DNA of 64,000 bases, taken from Mycobacterium barrassiae (GTDB taxonomy: Bacteria > Actinomycetota > Actinomycetes > Mycobacteriales > Mycobacteriaceae). Under the pieces are notes generated by a model. That model was not told the origin of the DNA. It did no database searches and was given only the letters and a program-made list of their open reading frames with translations. Every line of letters begins with the position of its first letter. The first letter of the stretch is position 1. The stretch spans positions 562,486-626,485 of the forward strand of contig NZ_JACKUK010000016.1 of the NCBI RefSeq assembly GCF_025822765.1, written 5' to 3'. Positions 37,165 through 46,315 of the stretch are shown here, one piece after another. A program made the position numbers and the translations under genes.

Positions 37165-40023
37165 TCATGTCTCTCGCGGTGTCTCTCGCGCGTGCGAGCG
37201 GCCCGCGTGAACACCATCGAAATGGCTGCTGATACTCGCGCGGACGGCATCGGGGTCGCGCCGCGGTTGGGCCCCGCCTGCGGATGATGCGTCCGGCTCT
37301 GCGGAGCCGAACTCAGCCGCCGATGCTACCTCGTCGTCGCCGTCTGCGCTCCGGTGAGCGCCGCCGTTACGGCGATGCTCGCCGCCGCTACCTGCAGGTT
37401 CAGCCGCACCGGGCACCAGCCGGGCGCCGGGCTCGCGGACCGGTAGGCCCTCTTCGGTGTGCTGCTGAACCGGAGCCTTGGCGGCCGCCTCTGCCGCTGA
37501 CCAACCGCTGTCCCACACCGACTCCCAGTTGAGGTCCGAACTGTTGGCCAGTTCGGTGGGGTCGACGAGCCACTCGGAGAGCATCCGCTGGTAGATGGCA
37601 TCGTCTGAACCTGCCGTGTCTGAACCGGCCGTGTCTGAAGGTTCGGGTGCGGGGCGCTGGGGTGCAGGTTGCGGTTCAGGTTCCGGCGGCGCGGGCGGTT
37701 CGGCCGCCACCTGCCGCCGTGCCGCGAAGAAGCCCGACGTATCGGTGGGCCGGTCGGCCGGCGCCGCACCCCGTTCGTCTTCGACGGCCGGGAACTCGAT
37801 CGTCTGGGCCGGCATGGAGTCGTCGGGCCAGTCGTCCTCCGGCCAGTCGTCTTCGACATCGGCCTGTTGCGGGGTGGCAGGCGGCGCCAAGGACACGGGA
37901 ATGTCCGATATGCCGCTGGCACCGGGGCGACGTTGGGGCAACAACGCGACGGGAATCTCGGCGGTGCTGTGGTCCTCGAAGTCTTCATCGGCGTATTCGT
38001 CGGCGGAGTCGTCGGCGGAGTTGTAGTCACCCCAGGCATCGCCGTGGTCTTCGTCGAGCGCCAGAGCGGTCGCGATGCCTGCGTGCGCGTCGGCGGGCGA
38101 GGCGGGTTCGCCGAATTGGTGGGGTGCATCCGTTCCGCCGAGCAACTCCTTGGGCACGTAGACGCCCGCGGTGGTGCCCGAGTTCGGCTCCCCCGCAATG
38201 GTGCTGCGCAACCTGACTACGAGGCCGTGCTGCGCCGCCAATCGGCCGACCACGAACAGACCCATGTGCCGCGCGGTGTAGGCGTTAACCTCGCCGCCGG
38301 ACTGCAGACGCGTGTTGGCCACGCGCAGATCCGATTCGGTCATGCCGAGTCCGATGTCGCTGACCTCGATGACCAGTCCGCCGTTGCCGGTGTGCACCGC
38401 AGACACCCGCACCTGTGCGCCCGGCGGTGAGTAGCGCAGTGCGTTGTCGAGCAGCTCGGCCAGCAGGTGGACCAGGTCGCCCGCGACGGAGCCGGCGATC
38501 TCGCTGTCGGGCACCGTCGCGGTGACCACGCGCGCGTAGTCCTCGACCTCGGAGGCCGCCGCATTGATGACCGCCGAAACCGGAACCGGGTCGGCCTGCT
38601 CGCGGGGAACCTTCGCGCCCGCGAGCACCAGCAGGTTGGCGCCGTTGCGGCGCATCCGAGCGGCGAGGTGGTCGAGGCGGAACAGGCTCTCCAGCCGCTC
38701 GGGATCCTCCTCGTTGCGCTCGAGGCGGTCGATGAGCGAGAGCTGCTGGTCGACCAGTGAGCGACTGCGCCGCGACAGCGTCTCGAACATGTCGCCGACC
38801 TGCAGCTGTAGCCGCGACTGCTCGCCGGCCAGCAGCACCGCCTGCTCATGCAGTTCGTCGACGGCGTGCGCGACCTGACCCACTTCCTCGGACGTGTACA
38901 CGGGAATCGGCGCAACGGGCCCCGGGTCGCCACCCGCGCGCACCTGCTCGATCTCGCGGGCAAGGTCGTCGTGAGCGACCTTCAATGCGCTGTCACGCAG
39001 CCGTCGCAGCGGCCGCACGAGCGACATCGCCACCACAATCACCACGATGAGCGCCAGTAGGATCGCGCCGCCGACGATCGCCGCGTCGCGAATCGCGGTC
39101 GAACGCTGCGCGGCAGCGCGCTCCGCCACTGTGGTCGTCACCGACTCGGTGGTGTCGGTGATGATCTGACCGGCGATCCGGTCGGTGACCGCTTCGGAGG
39201 CACGCAGGTCCGGGTTGTTCACCAGCACCGCGGCGGGGTCCGACATGATTGCCAACCGCTTGACCATCTCGCCTTGTAGCTGCTGGGCCTCGGCCGAGCC
39301 GACACCGAGCACCTGACTCATCCCGAACAACGTCGAGGGCTCCGTGCCCGCGAGCGCGATCATCCTGGTCCGCAGTTCGGGCTCGGGCAGTTCGGCGCCG
39401 AGATTCACCAGGAGCTGCTGCATCATCATCTGGCCGCGGGCACCGACCGCGCGGGACAGCCCGAGGGTTTCGGCGGTGATGCGCTCGTCGTCCACCCGCA
39501 CCGAACCGTTGATGGCGTCCTCTGCGGACAGCAGGATCGGCGCGTAGGTGGTGATGCGGTCGAACAGGCTGATGCTGTTGGACGCGACCTTGTCCATCAG
39601 CGCCTGACCGCTGGAGATCATGCTCGTGACGCCCTTGCTGACGTCGGCCGCGACGTCGGTGTCGGACAGCCGGCGCTGCAATTCCCGCTTGCTGGAATCG
39701 AACTCGGTGAGCGCGCCCTGCGGATCGCCTCCGGTGGAGCTCGCCAGCATGGCACCGTCGAGGGCGGCCATATAGTTCACGATCGCCGGCACCATCTCGG
39801 TGCGGTCGGCGGCGCGGCGCAAGTCGGTGGCCTCGGTGAAGCTGCTGTAGATGCGCAGACCGCCGAAGGCCCCGGCCAGCACAAGTGGCACCAGAACGAT
39901 GGCGAAGACTTTCCAGCCGACGGGCCAGTTGGACACCGCCCACCGGCTCGGCCGCTTGGGTGGCGGCGCGGCTTTGGATTCGAAACTGTCAGGCGTGCTG
40001 TCGAGCTGCGAGAAGGCGCTCAT
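37165..40023 (-). CDS. mfpE: MfpE, conservon nitrate/nitrite-sensor-type histidine-kinase-like protein
   Basis: A 952-residue membrane sensor. A first membrane segment (VFAIVLVPLVLAGAFGGLRIY) lies near residue 45. A large extracellular NIT-like sensor follows to about 345, then a second segment (AAIVGGAILLALIVVIVVAMSL) and a HAMP linker. The ATPase domain at about 500-610 has N box LLDNALRYSPPGA and G boxes DIGLGMTES and HMGLFVVGRLA. A long acidic, Pro-rich tail has no known fold. A canonical HisKA phospho-acceptor is not evident, and no response regulator is adjacent, as in conservons. I start at the ATG at 40023; an in-frame extension of 50 residues upstream looks non-coding. Confidence 0.9.
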   Translation of the reverse strand: MSAFSQLDSTPDSFESKAAPPPKRPSRWAVSNWPVGWKVFAIVLVPLVLAGAFGGLRIYSSFTEATDLRRAADRTEMVPAIVNYMAALDGAMLASSTGGDPQGALTEFDSSKRELQRRLSDTDVAADVSKGVTSMISSGQALMDKVASNSISLFDRITTYAPILLSAEDAINGSVRVDDERITAETLGLSRAVGARGQMMMQQLLVNLGAELPEPELRTRMIALAGTEPSTLFGMSQVLGVGSAEAQQLQGEMVKRLAIMSDPAAVLVNNPDLRASEAVTDRIAGQIITDTTESVTTTVAERAAAQRSTAIRDAAIVGGAILLALIVVIVVAMSLVRPLRRLRDSALKVAHDDLAREIEQVRAGGDPGPVAPIPVYTSEEVGQVAHAVDELHEQAVLLAGEQSRLQLQVGDMFETLSRRSRSLVDQQLSLIDRLERNEEDPERLESLFRLDHLAARMRRNGANLLVLAGAKVPREQADPVPVSAVINAAASEVEDYARVVTATVPDSEIAGSVAGDLVHLLAELLDNALRYSPPGAQVRVSAVHTGNGGLVIEVSDIGLGMTESDLRVANTRLQSGGEVNAYTARHMGLFVVGRLAAQHGLVVRLRSTIAGEPNSGTTAGVYVPKELLGGTDAPHQFGEPASPADAHAGIATALALDEDHGDAWGDYNSADDSADEYADEDFEDHSTAEIPVALLPQRRPGASGISDIPVSLAPPATPQQADVEDDWPEDDWPDDSMPAQTIEFPAVEDERGAAPADRPTDTSGFFAARRQVAAEPPAPPEPEPQPAPQRPAPEPSDTAGSDTAGSDDAIYQRMLSEWLVDPTELANSSDLNWESVWDSGWSAAEAAAKAPVQQHTEEGLPVREPGARLVPGAAEPAGSGGEHRRNGGAHRSADGDDEVASAAEFGSAEPDASSAGGAQPRRDPDAVRASISSHFDGVHAGRSHARETPRET

Positions 40024-40277
40024 CGGCGCGTGTCCGCATCTCCGGTCACGTGTCGACAATTCACTTTTGGAGAGTGATTCATACGTTTCCTGCTCATTCG
40101 CCGGCAGCCGCAAGCTGCGTTGTGCGCCTGGCAATTGGTCGAGTATGCCAGTCCTGCTCGACCGACTCCACAATTCTTACTAACCAGACAGCCCCCGCAG
40201 CAGCTGCAACGCGTCCCATTGTGGTAACGGAGCAAACACGTTTTGGATCGCTACCCCGCCGACGGGATGATCTACGG

Positions 40278-40742
40278 ATGTTCCGCGTGCTCTTCTATTC
40301 GCCACGCATCGCACCCAACACCGGTAACGCCATCCGGATGGTCGCCGCAACCGGTTGCGAACTGCACCTCGTCGAGCCGCTCGGATTCGATCTGTCCGAA
40401 CCCAAACTACGTCGCGCGGGTCTGGACTACCACGACCTCGCGTCGGTCACCGTGCACCGCGATCTGGCCACGGCATGGGAGGCCTTGGCACCGCAGCGGG
40501 TGTACGCGTTCACGGCGCACGCCACCACGCGATTCGACGAGATCAACTACGAGCCGAACGACGTCGTGATGTTCGGGCCGGAACCGACCGGGCTGGACGC
40601 GGCGACGCTCGCCGACCCGCATATCACCGCTCAGCTGCGGATCCCGATGCTCGCCGGTCGGCGGTCTCTGAACCTGTCGAACGCCGCCGCGGTCGTCGTC
40701 TACGAAGCGTGGCGCCAGCACGGCTTCAGCGGCGCTGTCTGA
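40278..40742 (+). CDS. trmL: tRNA 2'-O-methyltransferase of the SpoU/TrmL family
   Basis: A 154-residue SPOUT methyltransferase, the length of TrmL, which methylates the wobble nucleotide (C34/U34) of leucine tRNAs. Motif 1 region: RVLFYSPRIAPNTGNAIRMV; motif 2: VVMFGPEPTGL; motif 3: SLNLSNAAAVVVYEA, forming the SAM-binding trefoil knot. It corresponds to Rv3366 (spoU). The ATG at 40278 is the first sensible start. The 254 bp between it and the divergent mfpE start hold the promoters of both; I see no clear operator there. It abuts the convergent nitroreductase gene with no gap. Confidence 0.9.
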   Translation: MFRVLFYSPRIAPNTGNAIRMVAATGCELHLVEPLGFDLSEPKLRRAGLDYHDLASVTVHRDLATAWEALAPQRVYAFTAHATTRFDEINYEPNDVVMFGPEPTGLDAATLADPHITAQLRIPMLAGRRSLNLSNAAAVVVYEAWRQHGFSGAV

Positions 40743-41381
40743 CTACCACGAATTCCAGTGCGTCAGCTCCTCGGCGGGCAGCCGCTTGGCGGGCCGGAAG
40801 TCGGTGCCCTTCGTATAGGCGATCGGGAACAGCCCGCCCTGCCGATATCCGTCGGACGGAATGCCCAGGACGTCCGCGGCCAGCTTCTCGCCCTTGCCGA
40901 CGAGATGCAGCGTCGTCCACGCCGAGCCGAGGCCGCGCGAGCGCAGCGCCAGCATGAAACTCCACACGGCGGGCAGCAGTGAGCCCCAGAAGCCGGCACT
41001 GCCCGCGACCGCGTCGTCGGGGCTGCCTGCCAGGCACGGAATCAGCATCACCGGCACCTCGTGGAAGTGATCGTTGAGGTACATCGCGGAGTCGATGACG
41101 CGTGGGCGCTGCGTGTCGCGAACGTCGCCGTATTCGGGTTTGGGTTGGGCGAGGTATTTCGACGCGTTGTGCCGGTAGATGTCGGCGATCGCCTTCTTCT
41201 TGTCCGGATCGTCGACGAACACCCACTGCCAGCCCTGGGCGTTGGACCCTGTCGGGGCTTGGAGCGCCAACTCCAGACACTCCATCAGCACCTCGCGCGG
41301 TACCGGCTTCTCCAGATCCAGCCGTTTGCGCACCGATCGCGTGGTGGTCAGCACTTCATCGACAGACAAATTCAAGGTCAT
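40743..41381 (-). CDS. Nitroreductase-family FMN oxidoreductase (Rv3368c-like)
   Basis: A 212-residue nitroreductase-fold protein: TTRSVRKRLDLEKPVPREVL (FMN-contacting Arg-Ser-x-Arg segment near residues 13-20), LALQAPTGSNAQGWQWVFVDD, and the C-terminal LLGIPSDGYRQ-like LGIPSDGYRQGGLFPIAY. Enzymes of this family reduce nitroaromatics or quinones with NAD(P)H; the natural substrate is unknown. I chose the ATG at 41381 (MTLNLSVDEVL); 28 residues of in-frame upstream sequence look untranslated. It is divergent from the flavoprotein gene at 41416, with a short shared promoter region. Confidence 0.88.
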   Translation of the reverse strand: MTLNLSVDEVLTTTRSVRKRLDLEKPVPREVLMECLELALQAPTGSNAQGWQWVFVDDPDKKKAIADIYRHNASKYLAQPKPEYGDVRDTQRPRVIDSAMYLNDHFHEVPVMLIPCLAGSPDDAVAGSAGFWGSLLPAVWSFMLALRSRGLGSAWTTLHLVGKGEKLAADVLGIPSDGYRQGGLFPIAYTKGTDFRPAKRLPAEELTHWNSW

Positions 41382-41415
41382 AACCAAGAGACTAGGCGAG
41401 ACTAGATTTGGAACG

Positions 41416-41832
41416 ATGACAGCCGAACTGACACAAGAAGTTTCCGACCGCCTGACCTCCGACAAGTACGGCTGGCTGACGACGGTCGCGAAATCCGGGC
41501 AGCCCGTCCCGAAGCTGGTCTGGTTCTACTTCGACGGTTCCGACGTGTTCATCTACTCCGAACCCGGCGCCGCCAAGGTCAGACACATCCGCAACCATCC
41601 GCGGGTCAGCCTCAACCTGGACTCCGACGGCAACGGGTCGGGGATCATCGTGGTCGGCGGCGTCGCGACGGTCGACGCGGAGAACGCCAATCCCCTCGAG
41701 GACGAGCGGTATGCGGCCAAGTACGGCGAGTACGCCGAAAGCCTCGGCTTCACCGCCGAGTTTCTCTCCGCGTACAACCTGCGGCTGAAGATCAGCGTCG
41801 ACAAGGTCTGGACCACACCGGCCGCGGGTTAG
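41416..41832 (+). CDS. PPOX-class split-barrel flavin/F420-dependent protein (Rv3369-like)
   Basis: A 138-residue split-barrel protein: GWLTTVAKSGQPVPKLVWFYFDG near residues 18-40, KVRHIRNHPRVSLNLDSDGNG near 55-75 and GIIVVGGVATVDAENA. This is the pattern of the actinobacterial PPOX-class F420-dependent oxidoreductases. It probably uses F420 or FMN; substrate unknown. Divergent from the nitroreductase gene, as Rv3369 is from Rv3368c. Its stop codon overlaps the convergent MFS gene by 4 nt. Confidence 0.85.
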   Translation: MTAELTQEVSDRLTSDKYGWLTTVAKSGQPVPKLVWFYFDGSDVFIYSEPGAAKVRHIRNHPRVSLNLDSDGNGSGIIVVGGVATVDAENANPLEDERYAAKYGEYAESLGFTAEFLSAYNLRLKISVDKVWTTPAAG

Positions 41833-42965
41833 GCCGGCTTTCGATCAGTCGGCGGACGTAGCGCAACGGCACACAATCCGGCCGCTGCGATCACCACGAA
41901 CGACAACCTCGGTCCCACCGCATCGATGAGCGCGCCCGCTGCTGGCGCTCCTAGTGCCTGGCCCGCTGCGATCGTGAAGAACGCGATGCCGACCCCGAAC
42001 GACGTCCGGTCCGGATAGAGACGCGTACTCCACAACAGGACCAGGCCGGTCAACGTGATGTAGGCGGCGCCGAACAGCGTGGCGGCCAGGATCACTGCGA
42101 CGAACTGGGCGGGGGCCGCGGCAAGCACCAGGGTCGCCGCGGCCATCGTCGCGGTGGCGGCCACCCATGCCCAGTGCAGTCCGATCCGTTGCACCGCATC
42201 GCCGGCGAACGCCCCGGCGATGCCGGCAGCGCCCAGCACGATCCACATGATCGACGAGCGTGTCCCGTCTGCAGCCCCGACCGTGGTGATCAGATCGCGG
42301 CCGAATGTCCACACCGCGACACTGCCGACGCCGGTCAGAAGCGCAGCGGTCAACAGCGTGACAGTTCCTGGGCGCCAGAACGATTCGGCTGAATCCACAG
42401 GGCGCGGCCGCGTTGTCGATCCAACGGAGCGAGCGACCCATAGCGTCACCGCCGCCGCGATCAACGCATACACCGCCCAAGCCGCGCGCCACTGGTCCAG
42501 CAGCAGAAGGGCGATCGGGGCGGACAGCACCACGCCGATGCCCGTGCCGCCGTTGACCACCGTCTGCGCCCGGTCCGCCTTCTCGCCGGGAACGTATTGT
42601 GCGACGGCCGCGGCCAACGGCGGCGACGCGATGCCGGTGCTGACACCGGCGACCAGCACGCCGAGCGCCAGTACCCACGCCGACGGTGCCGCGGCGACGA
42701 TCGAAAGGCCCACCGTCGCAACCACTCCGGCAAGGACGGCGACCCGCCGGGCACCGATTCGGTCCGTCAGCACCAAGCTGAGGATGATGGCGGCGCAGTA
42801 TCCGATGTAGCTTCCGCCGCCGATGACGCCGGTGAGGGTGCCGTTGAGCGTAAAGGCGTCGGCGAAGACCGGAGTGAACAGTCCGTAGGCGAATCGGGCG
42901 AATCCGTAGCAACAGGCGATGAGTGCGGTTCCCGCGCCGACGAGGAAGTACACCGAGCGGGGCAC
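41829..42965 (-). CDS. Major facilitator superfamily transporter
   Basis: A 378-residue membrane protein with about 12 hydrophobic segments. MFS features: GGGSYIGYCAAIILSLVLTDRIGARRVAVLAG (motif A-like D-R-x-G-R/A-R loop between segments 2 and 3) and a repeated half near AGIAGAFAGDAVQRIGLHW. The first segment (YFLVGAGTALIACCYGFARFAYGLF) resembles YbfB-type transporters. Substrate unknown; efflux is likely. GTG start at 42965. Not in the H37Rv order, so an insertion between Rv3369 and dnaE2. The dnaE2 stop is 23 nt upstream on the same strand. Confidence 0.82.
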   Translation of the reverse strand: MPRSVYFLVGAGTALIACCYGFARFAYGLFTPVFADAFTLNGTLTGVIGGGSYIGYCAAIILSLVLTDRIGARRVAVLAGVVATVGLSIVAAAPSAWVLALGVLVAGVSTGIASPPLAAAVAQYVPGEKADRAQTVVNGGTGIGVVLSAPIALLLLDQWRAAWAVYALIAAAVTLWVARSVGSTTRPRPVDSAESFWRPGTVTLLTAALLTGVGSVAVWTFGRDLITTVGAADGTRSSIMWIVLGAAGIAGAFAGDAVQRIGLHWAWVAATATMAAATLVLAAAPAQFVAVILAATLFGAAYITLTGLVLLWSTRLYPDRTSFGVGIAFFTIAAGQALGAPAAGALIDAVGPRLSFVVIAAAGLCAVALRPPTDRKPA

Positions 42966-42988
42966 CCCACCACAGTAGCGAGCCGCAG

Positions 42989-45900
42989 TCAGCGGAAGTC
43001 GCGGGACTTCGACGCCACTCGCATGTCGAGCTTGCCCATCCGCTCGGCGACCACGGTGACCGCCCCGGTGGCGTTCTGCACCTGACCGCGCACCAACAAC
43101 GCCGACGCCGTCTGCGCCAGCTTGCGGTGCCGCGCCCAGACGCCGCGCGAACACAGCACGTTGACCATCCCGGTCTCGTCCTCGAGGTTGACGAACGTGA
43201 CACCCTGGGCCGTCGCCGGCCGCTGGCGGTGAGTCACCGCCCCGGCCACCAGCACGCGGGTCCCGTCGGGCACCTCCAGCAGCTTGTTGGCCGCAATCAC
43301 GCCGAGCGCATCGAGGTTCTCGCGCAGGAACTGGGTGGGATAGCTGTCGGTCGAGATACCCGTCGCCCACACGTCGGCGGCGGCCAACTCGAGCTCGGTC
43401 ATGCCGGGCAGCGAGGGGATCTGCGATGACGATCCGACCCCGGGCAGCCGGTCCGGACGTTGGGTGGCGGCCGCGCCTGCGGCCCACAGCCCTTCGCGTC
43501 GGGTGATCCCGAAGCAGCCCAACGCGCCCCCGGTGGCCAGCGCCTCGGTTTGCGGGATGCTCAGCTGGATCCGCTGGGTCAGGTCCAACAGAGAAGCGAA
43601 CGGGCCGTTGGCTTCTCGCTCATCGACGATGCGCTGCGCCAAATCGTCACCGATATGGCGAACGCTGCCGAGACCAAGCCGGACTTCGGTGCCCACGTTC
43701 TCCAGGGTCGCGTGCGCGAGGCTCGCGTTGACGTCCGGCCCGTGGACGGTCACCCCGTGCCTGCGGGCGTCGGCCACCAGCGACTGCGGCGAGTAGAAGC
43801 CCATCGGTTGGGCTCGCAGCAGCGCGGCGCAGAACGCCGCGGGATGGTGCAGCTTGAACCATGACGAATAGAACACCAGCGATGCGAACGACAGCGAATG
43901 GCTCTCCGGGAAACCGAAATTGGCGAATGCCTCCAGCTTCTCGTAGATCCGGTCGGCGACCTCACCCGTGATGCCGTGCCGTTCACGCATACCGTCATAG
44001 AACCTGCCCCGCAGCCGTCGCATCCGCTCGGTGGAACGTTTGGATCCCATCGCGCGGCGCAACTGATCGGCCTCGGCGGCGGTGAAGCCCGCGCAGTCCA
44101 CCGCCAGCTGCATGAGCTGCTCCTGAAACAGCGGTACGCCCAACGTCTTTCGCAGGGCGGGTTCCATCGACGGATGGTCATAGGTGACGGGTTCTTCCCC
44201 GTTGCGGCGTTTGATGTACGGGTGCACCGATCCGCCCTGGATCGGGCCGGGGCGGATCAACGCGACCTCGACCACCAGGTCGTAGAACACTCGCGGCTTC
44301 AGCCGGGGCAGTGTGGCCATCTGGGCGCGGGACTCCACCTGGAACACTCCCACGGAGTCGGCGCGCTGAAGCATCTCGTAGACCGCGGGCTCGGACAGGT
44401 CCAGTTTGGCCAGGTCGACGTCGATGCCCTTGTGTTCACGCACCAGGTCGATGCAGTAGTGCAGCGCCGAAAGCATGCCGAGCCCCAGCATGTCGAACTT
44501 CACCAAACCGATTGCCGCGCAATCGTCTTTGTCCCACTGCAGCACGCTGCGGTTCTCCATGCTCGCCCACTCCACCGGACAGACATCGGCGATGGGGCGG
44601 TCGCAGATCACCATGCCGCCGGAATGGATGCCCATATGTCGCGGCAGGTTGGAGATCTGCACGGCCAGGTCGATCACCGAGTCCGGGACGTCCTCGACGT
44701 GGGTCTCTTCGGTCAGGTTGCCCCACTGGCCGATCTGCTTACTCCAGGCGTCCTGCTGCCCCTGGGAGAAGCCCAGCGCACGGGCCATGTCGCGTACAGC
44801 GCTGCGGCCCCGGTAGGTGATGACGTTGGCCACCTGGGCGGCGTAGTCCCGGCCGTAGCGGTTGTACACGTACTGGATCGCGTCCTCGCGCAGATCCGAT
44901 TCGATGTCGATGTCGATGTCCGGCGGCCCGTCACGCGCCGGCGACAGGAAACGCTCGAACAGCAGCTCGTTGGCGATCGGGTCGACGTTGGTGACCCCAA
45001 GGGCGTAGCAGACCGCCGAATTGGCCGCCGATCCCCTGCCCTGGGCCAGGATGTTGTTCTCCTTGCAGAACCGGGTGATGTCGTGAACGACCAGGAAGTA
45101 GCCCGGAAAGGTCAGCTGCTCGATGATTTTCAGCTCATGTTCGATCTGCGCGTATGCCTGCGGTGCGCGCTCGGGAGGGCCGTACCGGTTACGCGCACCC
45201 TCCATCACCAGATGCCGCAGCCAGCTGTCCTCGGTGTGGCCCTTCGGGACGTCGAAGGGTGGCAACTGTGGGGCGATCAGGGCCAGCTCGAACGCGCACT
45301 GCTCACCGAGGTCGGCCGCCGCCGTCACGACTTCGGGATTGTGCGCGAAGAGCTGCGCCATCTCCACCCCCGACCGCAGGTGCGAACCTCCCAGCGGGGC
45401 AAGGTAACCGGCGGCTTCGTCGATGGAGTGCCTCGCCCGGATCGCACCCATGGCCATCGCCAGCCTGCCGCGGGACGGCTCCGCGAAGTGAGCGCCGGTG
45501 GTCGCGACGACGCCGACACCGAACCGGGGCGCGAGGCCGGCAAGGAGTTCATTGCGTTCGTCGTCGCCGGGATAGCCGTGGTGGGTGAGCTCGATGCTGA
45601 CCCGGTCGCGGCCGAACCGGTCCACCAGGTCGGCAAGCGCCGCGGCCGCCGCTTCCGGACCGCCCTCGGAAAGCGCCTGGCGGACATGACCTTTGCGACA
45701 TCCGGTCAGGATGTGCCAGTTCCCACCGGCCGCCTCGGTCAACGTGTCGTAGTCATAGCGCAGCTTGCCCTTCTCGCCGCCCGCCAGATGTGCCCTCGCG
45801 AGCTCGCGAGACAGTCGCCGGTATCCCTCGGGGCCGCGGGCCAGCACCAGCAGATGCGGTCCCGGCGGGTCAGGATCCTCGGTTCTGTCTCCCCCGCCCA

Positions 45901-46282
45901 GCGACAGTTCGGCGCCGAACACCGTCGACATCTTTAGCTCCTTGGCGGCCTCGGCGAAGCGCACCACTCCGTAGAGGCCGTCGTGATCGGTGAGCGCGAT
46001 CGCGCGCAGATCGAGGCGGACGGCTTCTTCGACGAGTTCCTCCGGCGTGCTGGCCCCGTCGAGGAAGCTGTACGCCGAGTGCGCGTGCAGTTCCGCGTAC
46101 GGCACGGCGGAGGCGGGTCGATCGATACCCTCCGCTTGGTAGGCCCCCCGCTTGCGCGACCAGGCCGGACTATCCCCGCCGTCGCCTACCTGCTCGTCGA
46201 TGGGCCAACCGGCACGGCGCGGCTTGCCGTTGAGCACCCGCTCCATTTCCGTCCAGCTCGGTGGCCCCGTATGCCAGCCCAC
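42989..46282 (-). CDS. dnaE2: Error-prone DNA polymerase III alpha subunit DnaE2
   Basis: A 1097-residue C-family polymerase for damage-induced mutagenesis. PHP domain at about 60-310 (ELHAHSAYSFLDGASTPEEL, LTDHDGLYGVVRFAEAA). Polymerase palm with the catalytic acidic motif PDIDIDIESDLREDAIQYV near residue 450, fingers region RRAMGSKRSTERMRRL, and a C-terminal OB domain (VLVAGAVTHRQRPATAQGVTFVNLED). It corresponds to Rv3370c and works with ImuA' and ImuB (56.2-58.5 kb here). The GTG at 46282 lies 7 nt after a -10-like TACATT and 13 nt from a LexA box, so its mRNA is probably leaderless. Confidence 0.94.
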   Translation of the reverse strand: MGWHTGPPSWTEMERVLNGKPRRAGWPIDEQVGDGGDSPAWSRKRGAYQAEGIDRPASAVPYAELHAHSAYSFLDGASTPEELVEEAVRLDLRAIALTDHDGLYGVVRFAEAAKELKMSTVFGAELSLGGGDRTEDPDPPGPHLLVLARGPEGYRRLSRELARAHLAGGEKGKLRYDYDTLTEAAGGNWHILTGCRKGHVRQALSEGGPEAAAAALADLVDRFGRDRVSIELTHHGYPGDDERNELLAGLAPRFGVGVVATTGAHFAEPSRGRLAMAMGAIRARHSIDEAAGYLAPLGGSHLRSGVEMAQLFAHNPEVVTAAADLGEQCAFELALIAPQLPPFDVPKGHTEDSWLRHLVMEGARNRYGPPERAPQAYAQIEHELKIIEQLTFPGYFLVVHDITRFCKENNILAQGRGSAANSAVCYALGVTNVDPIANELLFERFLSPARDGPPDIDIDIESDLREDAIQYVYNRYGRDYAAQVANVITYRGRSAVRDMARALGFSQGQQDAWSKQIGQWGNLTEETHVEDVPDSVIDLAVQISNLPRHMGIHSGGMVICDRPIADVCPVEWASMENRSVLQWDKDDCAAIGLVKFDMLGLGMLSALHYCIDLVREHKGIDVDLAKLDLSEPAVYEMLQRADSVGVFQVESRAQMATLPRLKPRVFYDLVVEVALIRPGPIQGGSVHPYIKRRNGEEPVTYDHPSMEPALRKTLGVPLFQEQLMQLAVDCAGFTAAEADQLRRAMGSKRSTERMRRLRGRFYDGMRERHGITGEVADRIYEKLEAFANFGFPESHSLSFASLVFYSSWFKLHHPAAFCAALLRAQPMGFYSPQSLVADARRHGVTVHGPDVNASLAHATLENVGTEVRLGLGSVRHIGDDLAQRIVDEREANGPFASLLDLTQRIQLSIPQTEALATGGALGCFGITRREGLWAAGAAATQRPDRLPGVGSSSQIPSLPGMTELELAAADVWATGISTDSYPTQFLRENLDALGVIAANKLLEVPDGTRVLVAGAVTHRQRPATAQGVTFVNLEDETGMVNVLCSRGVWARHRKLAQTASALLVRGQVQNATGAVTVVAERMGKLDMRVASKSRDFR

Positions 46283-46294
46283 TCCGACAATGTA

Positions 46295-46310
46295 TCGAAC
46301 AAGTGTTCGA
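46295..46310 (-). promoter_or_regulatory. LexA (SOS) box of dnaE2
   Basis: TCGAACAAGTGTTCGA is a perfect match to the mycobacterial SOS box TCGAAC-N4-GTTCGA. It lies 13 nt upstream of the dnaE2 start, overlapping the space between the candidate -10 (minus-strand TACATT at 46289-46294) and the -35 position, so LexA binding would block the promoter. It is 6 nt from the stop of the upstream DUF222/HNH gene. Confidence 0.93.
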
Positions 46311-46315
46311 CACCG

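Noticed and set aside
40024-40173. 50-residue extension of MfpE upstream of the ATG at 40023
   Set aside because: No hydrophobic or conserved feature and no better start signal; it would use up the divergent promoter region.
43898-45937. A 679-codon plus-strand frame opposite dnaE2
   Set aside because: Antisense shadow of DnaE2: no recognisable domain and no ribosome-binding site.
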